From Spirogloea muscicola (taxonomy: Eukaryota; Streptophyta; Zygnematophyceae; Spirogloeales; Spirogloeaceae), in the NCBI GenBank assembly GCA_009602725.1, contig WELB01000202.1:165553-179603 (forward strand): a stretch of DNA of 14,051 bases, read 5' to 3'. Every line of letters starts with the position of its first letter. Positions within the stretch are counted from its first letter, which is position 1. A program made the position numbers and the translations under genes. Under the pieces are notes generated by a model, which had not been told where the DNA came from, did not search any database, and saw only the letters and a program-made list of their open reading frames with translations. Positions 1 to 9,100 of this stretch are shown piece after piece.

Positions 1-2565
1 TGGCGGCGCCTGCTGGCGGGCGGCGCTGGCGGAGCTGGCAGCGTCGTGCCGCGCGGTGCTGGCGGACGAGGCCCTCAAGTCGCGCCTGGCGCTGCAGCTC
101 GCCAACTGCTTCCTGGCGGCGTCGGGGCGGCGCCGCCACGCCTGCCGCCCCGGCGTGCCCGTCAAGCAGTGCGTGGCGCAGCTGGACGACCACGGCCACG
201 CCATCTTCCTGGCCTTCTTCATCGACGCCGCCAGCATGTGCCACCACCTCCAGTGCGCGCGCCTCCCCAGCCGCGGCCTCCGCCCTCTCTCCTGCCATCG
301 CGTCGACGACATCCAGCAACCTGGACCGCTAGCTCTGATTGAGCTACCATTGTCTGGTCCTTGGTGCGGCAGCACGCTCACTACTGATGTGTCCAGCTCT
401 CGGTTGTGCGGCCCACGGTGGCAGGAGCGAGATCTTCAAGGAGGAGACGGAGCAGGCGGTGAACGGCCTGAAGAGCGCCGCGCACGTCCTGGGCAGCGAG
501 CTCGCCCATCTCGCCGACCAGTCGCAGCTGGTGCACGAGACAGTGGGCCAGTCCCTGCGCTCGCAGCAGCTGCTGCAGCAGCAGCAGCGCGAGCTCCAGG
601 ACAGCCTGGACGTCGGCTTTGCGGACGTCCAGCACGCCTCTGCGGCGGCGCTGGCTGAGCTCGACAGCATCGCCCTGCAGCAAGAGCGGCTCGATGCCGG
701 CCTGCAGAAGCTGGCCGACGACACGGGGTCGTCGCTGGCCAGCGCCGCCGAGCTGGCCCGGCAGCATCACGGCGAGCTCCTGAGCTGGCACGCCACCGTT
801 GACCAGGCCCAGAAGCTTCTCGCGGAAGGCTCAGCTGCCATGCTCCATGCTCAGGTACATCCCAAGCCCCCGTACCAGACTGTCACAACTTTTAAGACAC
901 GGGACTTGATTAAGTACAAGAGAGTTGTGCACTGACTTTGAAGTCATATTCGCTTACGCACCAAGGCATCGAGGTCAGTCTGTGCTTAGCCCCTGCAGTC
1001 TGCTGTCATGCTTAATACTTTGCTGCCTAGTGACACACTTGACTGTCCTGCTTGGGGTATCAGGACGACTTCGTGGACAAGCAGGCGACGCTCTTTATGG
1101 CCCTGGACCGTCTCTTCTCCTTACACCGTGCACTGCTATCAGAGTCGCACATTCTCTGGAGCCTGATACTATATCCTGCGGCTGCCTGTGTCATCTACTT
1201 GCTCTCCTCATCAAGGTCCACACACAGAGCTCGCTTCCCGCTGCTCTCATGTACGTATTCGTCCAGGACCCGAGTCTGTCAAAAGGTAATGGATATAATG
1301 TGTGACCAATGTGAGTTACATACGTCAATCTTCGTGAGGCTTGCTCATAAGGTGGACGTCCCTTTGGGCTAGGCCTGTTTCAGTTGGTTTCAGAAGGCTT
1401 GCCCACCAGAAGGACCTCCATTGAACCTGGGCCTACGTCCGCTGCAGGTCATGCTGGCAGCCAAAGTTCTGCGGTTGTTAAAGCCTGCTTGTAAACATGT
1501 GCGCAGTGCTCCTGGGTAGTTGTGCCACAGAGTGGTGGCTATTGACGAGGTGCAGCACCGGCTGTCAGCTATGGGGCATCTCTGTCACTCATGCCTGCAT
1601 CTTCCAACTCCGGACATTGGTGCTACTTTTTGCGGCATCCTACCTACTTGTGTGCTTCGTGTCATTCAGGTGCCTTGTCTGACCAGCGTAGATAGCACTC
1701 CAACTCCCATGCTTACAAGCACAAACTTCGCACCTCCTCGTCACTCCTCATCCAGTGCATGTGTCCTTCCCTGGAAGTCCACCATGACACTGTTGTTGAT
1801 CTTCTGTGGGCATGTTCATTCTGGCAGGGACTATGCAAGCCTGAGCTATAAGATGCTCAAAGAGCAGCAGAAGGTCCTTGTGAAGCTGACACAGCAACTG
1901 GATGCCACGGGGATGTACGTGCCAGGCACACCCTTGGCTGGTAATGTCATGGGTGCGAGCAGCACGCCTGCTGAGCAGACCCTGATATCAGGGACCCAAT
2001 TGAAGAAGCGCAAGCGCCAACTCTGGCGGGCTTCATCAAGTCCCCTGTCTTTTCCTTGTGAACTGGAAGGTGCAGCGCCTACTCTTTGAGTCACTGTCAC
2101 AAACTTGGTGTCTGGTGCTCTGGTGACCAACAATAAACATGCAGGATGCACTGACAACAATCATCGCATTGCAGCAGAGTTGCGGACAGTGCAGGGAGAA
2201 AATTGCAGCAGTGGAGAGACTGGCAGGCGATTATGGTGGTCGTATGTGGAAGCTAGTCAGCAGTCTGTGGACTGTGAAGAAGATGCAGACTATGTTCCAC
2301 CTAGCTGGTGGAGGAGTTGTGTCGCAAGCTCCTATACTCTCAGACCCAGGGCTCGGTTACGTCCACGACCCATGGCTGCCAGCGCAGCCATGCTTGCGTG
2401 GGAGACTGTTGAAAATTTCATGCAGCTGGTGCATGTCAATGTGAGTATCGTGATCCTTTGAGCTTGGTGTTTGAAGAGCACCTGACGCAGCTATTTCTGC
2501 AGCAACTCAATGAAGTAGCCCGTCAGTCTGCAAATTCGGTGTTAAAAATCGATGCTGCTGCCTGA
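1..2565 (+). CDS. GEX1: GEX1/KAR5/Brambleberry-family nuclear fusion protein, 5' truncated, 7 visible exons
   Basis: Members of this family act at the nuclear envelope in nuclear fusion after gamete fusion. Proposed exons are 2-252, 425-854, 1064-1285, 1569-1669, 1828-2069, 2145-2440 and 2503-2565; all junctions are GT-AG, phases agree, and they give about 534 residues after the missing N-terminus. Exon 1 carries the family's cysteine-rich domain (CW near its start, then KSRLALQLANCF, LDDHGHAIFLAFF and MCHHLQ). Exon 2 is a Q/L-rich coiled coil. Exon 3 has QATLFMALDRLFSLH followed by a membrane segment (LILYPAAACVIYLL). Exon 4 has a second one (LVLLFAASYLLVCFVSF), leading into the family's RDY..L...ML block in exon 5. 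A basic KKRKRQ stretch follows. Exon 6 encodes an acidic VDCEEDADYVPP and then YTLRPR, close to the plant GEX1 tail as I remember it. Uncertain: the exon 3-4 junction, the exon 6 acceptor (2145 or 2175), and whether translation ends at 2461 without the last exon. Confidence 0.88.
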
Positions 2566-2962
2566 TGAGCTACTTCCATATGTTGGTGTGCAGCAAGTAC
2601 AAGACCCTTAGTGTCGAGGAAGCTGGCCATCAATAGCAGGATCTTTGTACCAATGTTTGACCCTTTGCTACCACAGGTTGTGGTTAGCTTTCAATTGACC
2701 AATTCTGCAACATGTGACTTGAAAAATGGCAGAAGGATGATGGAGTTCTATACTCGTGTGTAGAGGTTTACATACGCCCATTCTTCTTCCTTGACCAGTG
2801 CAACATGCCTTTAGTTTTATTGGAGGTAATATGCCCTGGTACCACCTGGCCTGGTCACCGCAGCGTTCATTACAAGAATGGCAGGAGGCCCTCAACTACA
2901 GAGCGCACAAGGGTATTGCTCCTGGAGTTCCAGTCTGTTGCACTAGCTGGCCCATCATGCAG

Positions 2963-3067
2963 CAGACGCTGTGGCGCGAAGCGTGAAGGCGCCCGTCGCC
3001 TCGTAGGACGGCACCAGCACGATGATGATGCGGGAAGGGTCGAGCTGCGGCTCGGCATTGGTCAGGC
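2963..3067 (-). CDS. Possible C-terminal exon of an unidentified protein (calpain domain III-like ending?)
   Basis: Read on the minus strand, this GC-rich island encodes LTNAEPQLDP followed by SRIIIVLVPSYEATGAFTLR and a short tail ending in TGA. Most codons end in G or C, as in the first exons of the recognised genes, and the pattern of a hydrophobic strand, VPSYE, then G-F-TLR resembles the end of calpain domain III (a strand, PSTxxP, then FTLRV). That is a pattern resemblance only: no protease domain or other domain III exon was found to its right before the NDUFS6 3' end. An acceptor AG occurs just upstream, around 3068-3072. The plus-strand reading is also open (GARRLVGRHQHDDD) but has poorer codon bias. 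It may be a true exon, a gene fragment or a chance reading. Confidence 0.3.
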
Positions 3068-3471
3068 CGCTTCTGCTGTCGCTAGCGATGGATGCCGCAC
3101 GAGCAACGGCACCAGTTCAGAAGAATTGCGACGCTTGCCTGCAACCGCAACGGCAGCTAATAGATGCGAAGCATGGCGTGGGTAGGAGCACTCATCCGGG
3201 CCGAGCCGACATTGCTTGGCTTCTGAAGGTCCAGCTCCTTTGCAGTAAGCTACCAACTTCGTAATTGTACAGCTTACTGAAGCTAAGGGCAAGCGACACA
3301 GGACCGAACTCGAGTTGTTCTCACATGGTCAGGGCTGGCATTTTGATTCACAATTATTATCAAGACCACAACTTTTGATCTCAAGCTACTATGTATAGCC
3401 ATGACCAGTGTAAGGATTACTTCAGGAGGTTGGGAATCGGAATAACACAGATTGATACGGCATAAGAATAG

Positions 3472-3779
3472 TGCCATTGGAGGTTCGATGTGGAGCAAAG
3501 CCTCCAGACCGATGTAGCATGCAACTTGCTAGGCATCATAGCACGGCCTTGGCAGCGAGTGTTGATCCTGCAATGGCTGGACCAAAGTAGTTCTATACTC
3601 TGTGGTCACCAAAGCCTTGTGGCCTGTCGCATGTTCTGCTTCTGCCTGCTCACGCCTCTACATTTCCACAGTAGTTTCCAAGGGCTTGCGACCCAGTCAG
3701 GCCTACTGGTCGCCAGATGCCTTTTACTACCTTGTGCAGAGGTGCAGGGAAGCTGAGGGGATCTTGAGTACTCATGTTT
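3472..3779 (+). CDS. Possible last two exons of an unrecognised plus-strand gene
   Basis: Two blocks join in phase. The first, 3472 to about 3587, follows an AG and encodes FDVEQSLQTDVACNLLGIIA and RPWQRVLILQWLDQ, ending at a GTAGTT donor. The second begins after a pyrimidine-rich acceptor ending CCACAG at about 3671. It encodes GLRPSQAYWSPDAFYYLV and QRCREAEGILSTHV, with TGA at 3777-3779. Donor and acceptor phases agree (one base plus two). I do not recognise the family and found no certain 5' exons. If real, its stop lies only 27 bases from the NDUFS6 stop on the other strand, so the transcripts would overlap at their 3' ends. A chance open frame is possible. Confidence 0.28.
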
Positions 3780-3806
3780 GACAGTCGAAATCCAGCGATG
3801 GCGTCA

Positions 3807-4715
3807 TCAGTGATGCTTGTGGGCCGGGACGAAGCGCAACCCACAGTACTTGCACACAGCTGGTTCTGGGTTGTCCAGGCTGACGAACTCCACAGGGTGG
3901 CCCAGAGCAGGATCCTTGCCTGCACGCGTAACCACCCGTGGAGATCGGTGACAAGATAGTCAGGCTATCTAGGAGCTCAGAGCCTGAGGGCCACAAGAGG
4001 TGTGAGCTGCCGAGGTATGGCAAGGGATGCTCTTGCCGCCATGCATTGTTGCATAGGCTTCCGACTGGCTTGGGACGAAGCGACCAAGCACAATAAGCTC
4101 GTGGCAGTGTGGTGCAAGTGCTAAGACGAGCATTCAGTCACAGCTGGAGCCAGGCACGATAGGACAGCCTGACGTACGTGGGGTGTCGGAGAGCATTGGG
4201 GACATGGTTGGACATCAGTCAAGGGTAGCAGCAGCCGTCCAGGCAGGAGGCTAGGGGGTCTCACCTCCATCACAGGTGGCGACGCGGCCTTCGACCTCGA
4301 TGGGCGGAACTTGGGCAATGAGCTCCATGGGCGAGGGCAGGTTCAAGGACTGACAGCGAGTGGGGCAAAGTGGCACAGGCATCTCAGCAAGAGCGCAGGT
4401 GTTGGGCCCTCATCGGAAGCCCGCAGCAGGTCCAGTCAAGAAGGGTCGAGGCCCAATGCGGGGCAGCGCTCGGCGGGGGACGAGCGCGGCCTCTCCGACA
4501 GGGCTTGGCCCCGGCAGGCGCAGTGGAGGAGAGAGCGCGCACCTTTACCGAGTACCTTTACTGGGCGCAGATGGCAAGGAGAGGGCGCACCTGCATCCAC
4601 TTGGCGGTGTGGTCGACGCCCCCGGACACGGCTCGGGCGCCGCCGCCGGCACGCGCGGCCGGCGGCGGCGCGCNCGGACAGCCCCGGCGCCGCGCGCCGC
4701 GGCGGCGCGGAACAT
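3807..4715 (-). CDS. NDUFS6: NDUFS6-type zinc-ribbon subunit of mitochondrial complex I (13 kDa subunit)
   Basis: This subunit sits in the matrix arm of NADH:ubiquinone oxidoreductase and carries a zinc-binding fold. Exons on the minus strand are 4715-4591, 4349-4265 and 3919-3807; all introns are GT-AG and phases agree from exon 1's end onward. Exon 1 begins MFRAAAARGAGAVR, a typical arginine- and alanine-rich mitochondrial presequence, and ends in VDHTAKWMQ. Exon 2 gives SPMELIAQVPPIEVEGRVA and TCDG. Exon 3 gives DPALGHPVEFVSLDN, then VCKYCGLRF and a His-rich end (AHKHH). The zinc ligands are visible as one Cys in VATC, His in GHP, and the CxxC of CKYC. The expected product is about 107 residues, normal for plant-type members. 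The presequence frame and the HTAKWMQ frame differ by one base, and the change falls at the N at 4674, so exon 1 probably contains an assembly error, not a mutation. Confidence 0.92.
4674..4674. other. Ambiguous base N coinciding with a frame break in NDUFS6 exon 1
   Basis: The single N lies in a run of nearly pure G and C (GGCGGCGGCGCGCNCGG). Upstream on the minus strand the presequence is open in one frame; downstream the conserved HTAKWMQ end is in another. One additional base at the N, or two fewer around it, restores a continuous exon. Confidence 0.8.
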
Positions 4716-4884
4716 GGCCTCGGCGCGGCACCCGCCACGCTCGATGGTGCTCGGCGAAGAGATGGCGGCTGCTGGTACCAAAAGAGCGGCTTGTCAGCGC
4801 TTTCTTCTATTAGCGCTTGGGCTTCGGTCGGGCCTGGCCATGCTCGAGACGGACGGGTGCCGTCGGGCCCGAGCTGCTGGCCTC

Positions 4885-4965
4885 TCTCTTCGCCCTTTCG
4901 CTTCGCTTTCTCGTCTCGCTTTCTCGTTTCGCTCAGTCTCGAGTCTCTCGCTCACTTTGCCGCAA
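4885..4965. repeat. Pyrimidine-rich tandem CGCTTTCTCGT-like tract
   Basis: The plus strand repeats words of the type TTCGCTTTCTCGTCTCGC several times in succession, giving a strand-asymmetric purine/pyrimidine tract. It lies about 170-250 bases upstream of the NDUFS6 start codon, so it may be part of that promoter or 5' leader. It may equally be simple low-complexity sequence. Confidence 0.5.
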
Positions 4966-5185
4966 GCTCTGGCTCTGCATCAGCGTGCTGGACGCGCTGT
5001 AAGTCAGGCCATCGGCCTTCTTGCGGCGCCTCCGGCTCCCCAAGTAAGCCTGTCGCATTCATATGTGCTCACCCGGGGGTACCGACGTCACACTGTTACC
5101 TTAGCCACCTTAGCATAGGGCTTCGTGCCATGTAGGCCCACTTTCTGCACTAGCTTTTGCCTGAACAATGTGTTTGCTTGATTTG

Positions 5186-5400
5186 GCGCCCTTTCATTTC
5201 ATGCGATCCACGCGCCTTGTCTCTCTCTTTCTCTCTCTTCCCGACAGACAGTGTATTGGCTTGCTCTGAATGAGCTCTTTCTTTCTAGCCCCCCTCTCAT
5301 CCCATGCGCATCGCATACCTTCTCTCCTCTCACTTCTCTTCCTTACACATTGTACTGGCTTGCTCTGGCCTCCCTCTCGATTCATGCGCACTTTTGTCGA
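5186..5400. repeat. Degenerate direct repeats, 80-100 base period, pyrimidine-rich
   Basis: Similar blocks recur. TTTCATGCG (near 5200), CCCATGCGC (near 5300) and TTCATGCGC (near 5382) each lead into CT-rich sequence. The first two are followed by TGTATTGGCTTGCTCTG (about 5252) and TGTACTGGCTTGCTCTGG (about 5350). The spacing suggests about two and a half diverged tandem units. No coding or terminal-repeat signature accompanies them. Confidence 0.55.
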
Positions 5401-5550
5401 CAGTGACCTTCATCGGGTCTCAGCAGCCGCTCGTCACGCCTCACAGCCCTCACCGCGCCAGGGCTTGCGAGGACGACGAGATAAACACCAGGGCCACGGG
5501 CAATGCCGTCAAGGACCAGCTGCTGCCGGCAGCCGCCTGCTTGTACGAGG

Positions 5551-5872
5551 GAGCTCTTCCTAGAGGGAGCAACGGATGTGGGAGGCCAGCCCAGAAGATA
5601 GAAAGTGAGCTCTTCCAGAAAAAACAGCGTTTTCAAAGGAGCTCTTCCTGAAGAGTGGACAAGGGTCACTCATACCAAAAGGCTTCCCGTGGTAATCCCT
5701 GCAGCCTCCTTGTATTGAACTGCTCTCCAATGTAATTGAGAGGCCAGCCCAAAAGGAATGAACTGTCTGACGGCCTCGTCACGCCAGGCGCTCTTCGTTC
5801 CCTGGCCGGGCGCCAGGCAAGAAGCAGCTCTTCCAAAGGGGGCGAGGGCTGTAAGGGCCAGCCCACAAAAGA
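5551..5872. repeat. Cluster of GCTCTTCC and GGCCAGCCCA short repeats
   Basis: GAGCTCTTCC occurs at 5551-5560, 5607-5616 and 5639-5648, with CAGCTCTTCC at 5825-5834. GGCCAGCCCA occurs at 5584-5593, 5742-5751 and 5856-5865, the last two followed by A-rich AAAGGAATGA- or AAAAGAATGA-type sequence. In two places GCTCTTCC precedes GGCCAGCCCA by about 30 bases, as if a composite unit had been copied and partly eroded. The second word resembles GCCAGCCAGAAAGAAC near 13382. Confidence 0.6.
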
Positions 5873-6179
5873 ATGACAAAGGGTCGCCCCTGAATCCGCG
5901 GCTGCGCCTGGCAGAACAAGGGCGCACCGATGTCCAATGCCTGTTCCGACTCAGGCACAGGGTACTGCTTGGCTGTGGGTGACAGCTCAACAGAGAGTGT
6001 ACAGGCCCAGGTATGGGGCCTCCTGGCTGGGACCGGACGGAAGTGCAATAATAGTTCTGGAAGCAGTGGCGAGGAGCAGTCTTGGCAGGTCCCGCCAATT
6101 ATGTCATGTCATTGTCTAATCAGGCCCCTATTCAGGACCATGTTCATCAGCCTGCTGAGCAGCGAATGTCACACACATC

Positions 6180-9100
6180 TCACAATACGTTGCGCGGGGG
6201 CCTAAGCTCGTGCGGAACACCAACCGCTAGGTCAGGCCTCTCCTTTACGCGCAAGGTTGCCGCGTCCGCAATGTGCGTCCGAGTTGGTGTTTCCATCCGG
6301 TAGCTGGGATCCGCCCGCTCATATGACACCTCCCCAAAGTTCTCGCAAGACATGGTGGCTCCATAGCACCACTCTCCTCTTCTATGGTCTCGGCGTGCTG
6401 TCAAGGAGCCATGGACTCACAAGCTCAGGCCGCCAGGCACAAGTGAGCACTTGAGATTGGCCAATGAGCACTTAAGGACTCGCCAGCTGCCAGGAATCAG
6501 GGTCAAGTGTGGCAGCAGACGACAAGCATTTCTGACAGAGGCCGAAAAGGAGAGCACAGAATCAGTACAGAACGATGCTTTTGGAACAGGAAGAGCAAGA
6601 CATAGACTACCTGCCAGCGCTAGCGTGAAGGAGGGCTGCCACCATGACTTCAGCGCTAGCACTGCTCCCGAGCTCCTGGTGCCCACTTTGCCCTGATAAC
6701 AACAGGCCAGTCAATGCCTGATGAGCATCCACTCTGTGATGTGCTGCAAACAGACTGGAGCTTACAAGATCGTCAGCACTATCAACCAAAGGACTGGGTA
6801 TAAGTGTATATTACTTTGACCAAAGTGCCCTTGTTGGCTTGCCAGGATGCTGCCAGCTGTACTCCCGGTTGTGTGGTACACCCTAATGGCAAGACAGAAG
6901 GCGTGTCTGTCTCTAGGTCATGCGATATCTCCAAGCCCACGTCAAGATAATTGGTTATGCCAACGACACCTTCAACCTCAAATGGATTATGAACCTGTCA
7001 GCAAATCAGAAGTGCTTATGTCAATGATTGGCCAGGCACACAACGTCGACATTATGTCTACAACATGAAGCGAGAGTCAATGCGTGAAGCGGTAGCTGCA
7101 CAAATGAGTATACCTGACGTTGGACAATAAGGTGATGAAAGTAAGATGCCACAAGCTGCAGCAGAATCACACATGAGGACATACTCAGAGCACCGTGAGT
7201 TCCTCACTAGAGTAGCCCGCCGACCAAAACTTACTGGTTCAAGAAATGCCAGCTTTCTTGCCATACCCAATCATCTAGTCATTGAACAACCAGCACATAA
7301 GATCATCTAAGACGACACTCGTGGGACCTTGACTACCCTTCATGCTACATGTCCAGAAATGCCAGCCAGAAGAACAGCTGGAAGTAAAGCCAACTCAAAG
7401 TACTGACGCTCAGGATCGATATCACACAGTATACTGGAAGGCTTGAAGTTGTAAGTGTGACCTACCGTGGCCCCACGCTGAAGCTCAAAACTAAACTCAA
7501 AACCAGGTGTGAGGACCATGCGATTAGGGGTTCCGTAGCTAATAGCAAAACTCCAGTGCCTAGGATCTCTGATGTTGAGCATGTCACCTGCAATGAGGAA
7601 CAAAGCTGTAAGTCTATGCTATATATACAAATCATTGACCTCAGTGCTCTGCACCCGTGCGAGTCAGTGAAGGAAATCTCATTGATTATATGGAAAATGA
7701 TCTCTGCTCAGCAAGCCACGTTGGTTGTATATCATACCAATGGGGTGGAATTGGGCTCCAGCTGTCACACGATCGTATCTTGACACCAGCCATGCCTTGC
7801 TTGGCATTGTCTCCACTAACATATTGATGTAGGAGATGCAAACAGATCATGAAAGGAAAGTGTCGGTGGCAGCTAGATGATGCTGGACATCTACAAGGAC
7901 AGTCTCTGCAGGCACTGCCCCTGCAGTGTCTAAAACATGCAACATGGCCCAGACATCCACATGTCCTGTTACAATGGAAGCTTTTGAGATATATCAAGTA
8001 CCTCCGTAGGGGCTGATAGATCCGCCGATTGACACCTGGCTTGTCCCATACCTAAGGCCTACAGCTCCAGTGGAGTCCAAGGGGTTGCAAACTTGGTCAC
8101 TGAGCAGCACAAGTAAGGGCTCACAATTGGGTTTCAGAGATTGTTTCACATGCCACCAAACTCGGAGGACAACGAAGTCATGAATGCACGAAGGCATGAC
8201 TTACCAAGAGGATGCAATCAGTACCTTGACTTTGCCAGCAATGGAAGGATGGCAAAACTTCCAAGACCAAGCTTGTCATTGAAGGAACACAACTGAACTT
8301 GAACGTGCCTGGTGCAGATTCGGACCCGACAAGACATTACGGTGAGTGAACGTGCATCAGGCTGCTCTTACAGGATGTAGGACTGGTCACTTTCATCTGA
8401 TGTTACTAACAGAGGTATTGGAGGTTACTTGTGTCAAGTAGTTTAGCACGACGGAATTGCTTCCAAAGCTCTGCATGCCTCTGCAGCCTACCTTGTACTA
8501 AGTATAGGTCAGGTAACGCACTTCTTTGGATCCGAAGAGATGCTCAGCTCGCCAAAGGTGTCATAGTCATACTCATTCCTGTCCAGATATGCAATACAGC
8601 TGCGACGGTCGTTACTATTCTCTGCGTTCTGGATGAAGGATGCATGTCAAGGTATTGGACAAAGTTACACTGGAAAATACCACACTCTCAGATTATGGCA
8701 TACATTGTATATGCTTAGAGAAATGATGCTCGTTGAAGCATGTAGCCAAAAATTTGTTGGGAGAGTACCGTTGCCATCGGAAGGTAGCATCACCTTCAAT
8801 TTCTTCCACTGCTTGTCCCTTCATGCTGTATGGCACTTGTACCTGCACCAGTGGAAGCTACTTGATGCTTAGAAGCGAAAGTCTGACACAATTTATAGAT
8901 GTGATTTTATGTCAAGTAAGCAACTCACTTGACCACTTTGCACATGCATTCGAAGCTGCTGTCAGTATTTGATGTGCCAGGCAGCTGAAGAGCAACCACA
9001 ACATGCTGCAGTGCTGGACTAAGGCCAGAGTTAAGGTTGAGGTCTGGATTTAAGGTTGAGAAATGAAGCCCTCAAACTGCAAAGATGGAAGTCAGCGAAG

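Larger units (their letters stand above)
2566..3806. other. Unresolved region between GEX1-like and NDUFS6 genes
   Basis: This 1.24 kb stretch must hold the GEX1-like 3' UTR and the 3' UTR of the convergent NDUFS6 gene. It also has protein-like blocks I could not join into one recognised gene. On the plus strand, about 2604-2757 reads as containing INSRIFVPMFDPLLPQV, and about 2840-2986 contains RSLQEWQEAL. A plausible two-exon end lies at 3472-3779, and a GC-rich island coding on the minus strand at 2963-3067; both have their own entries. The plus-strand blocks may belong to one unrecognised gene, to decayed gene remnants, or be chance open frames. Confidence 0.4.
4716..6179. other. Spacer: NDUFS6 upstream region and OM47-like 3' region, repeat-rich
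   Basis: No gene was found here. The left part, next to the NDUFS6 start, is GC-rich and probably holds its promoter and 5' UTR. It includes the 13-base motif at 4765-4777 that also occurs in the two related upstream elements at 9.8 and 13.4 kb. The middle is pyrimidine-rich on the plus strand (about 4885-4965 and 5218-5400). From 5540 to 5880 there are repeated GCTCTTCC and GGCCAGCCCA words. The right end must contain the 3' UTR of the OM47-like gene. Open frames of up to 274 codons across 4311-5135 are antisense to NDUFS6 exons and show no recognisable protein. Confidence 0.6.

Noticed and set aside
56-658. 200-codon plus-strand frame treated as one gene
   Set aside because: Only its first part (to 252) is GEX1 exon 1. 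The remainder reads through the intron 253-424 and then exon 2 in the wrong frame.
2139-2444. Open frame beginning MQDALTTIIALQQ, with a helical look
   Set aside because: The overlapping frame carries the acidic VDCEEDADYVPP and YTLRPR motifs expected at the GEX1 C-terminus and splices in phase from exon 5, so this one is judged a shadow.
2604-2986. Faint resemblance of plus-strand blocks (FDPLLPQV..., RRMMEFYTRV..., SLQEWQEAL) to the COG7 Golgi tethering subunit
   Set aside because: The match rests on a few scattered residues. There is no room for the rest of a roughly 750-residue protein and the expected later motifs were not found.
4311-5135. 274-codon plus-strand open frame, the longest in the window
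   Set aside because: It runs antisense across NDUFS6 exons 1 and 2 and a pyrimidine tract, has no recognisable domain, and owes its length to high GC content.
7860-7965. Candidate extra OM47-like exon with VDVWAML
   Set aside because: The acceptor at 7965 is fine, but no donor in the phase needed by the next exon was found, so it was left out of the model and recorded as a possible missing exon.
8920-8990. Candidate minus-strand exon between OM47-like exons 2 and 3, with a GTGAGT donor
   Set aside because: It does not resemble the family. Exon 2 joins exon 3 directly in phase, with continuous family-like sequence.
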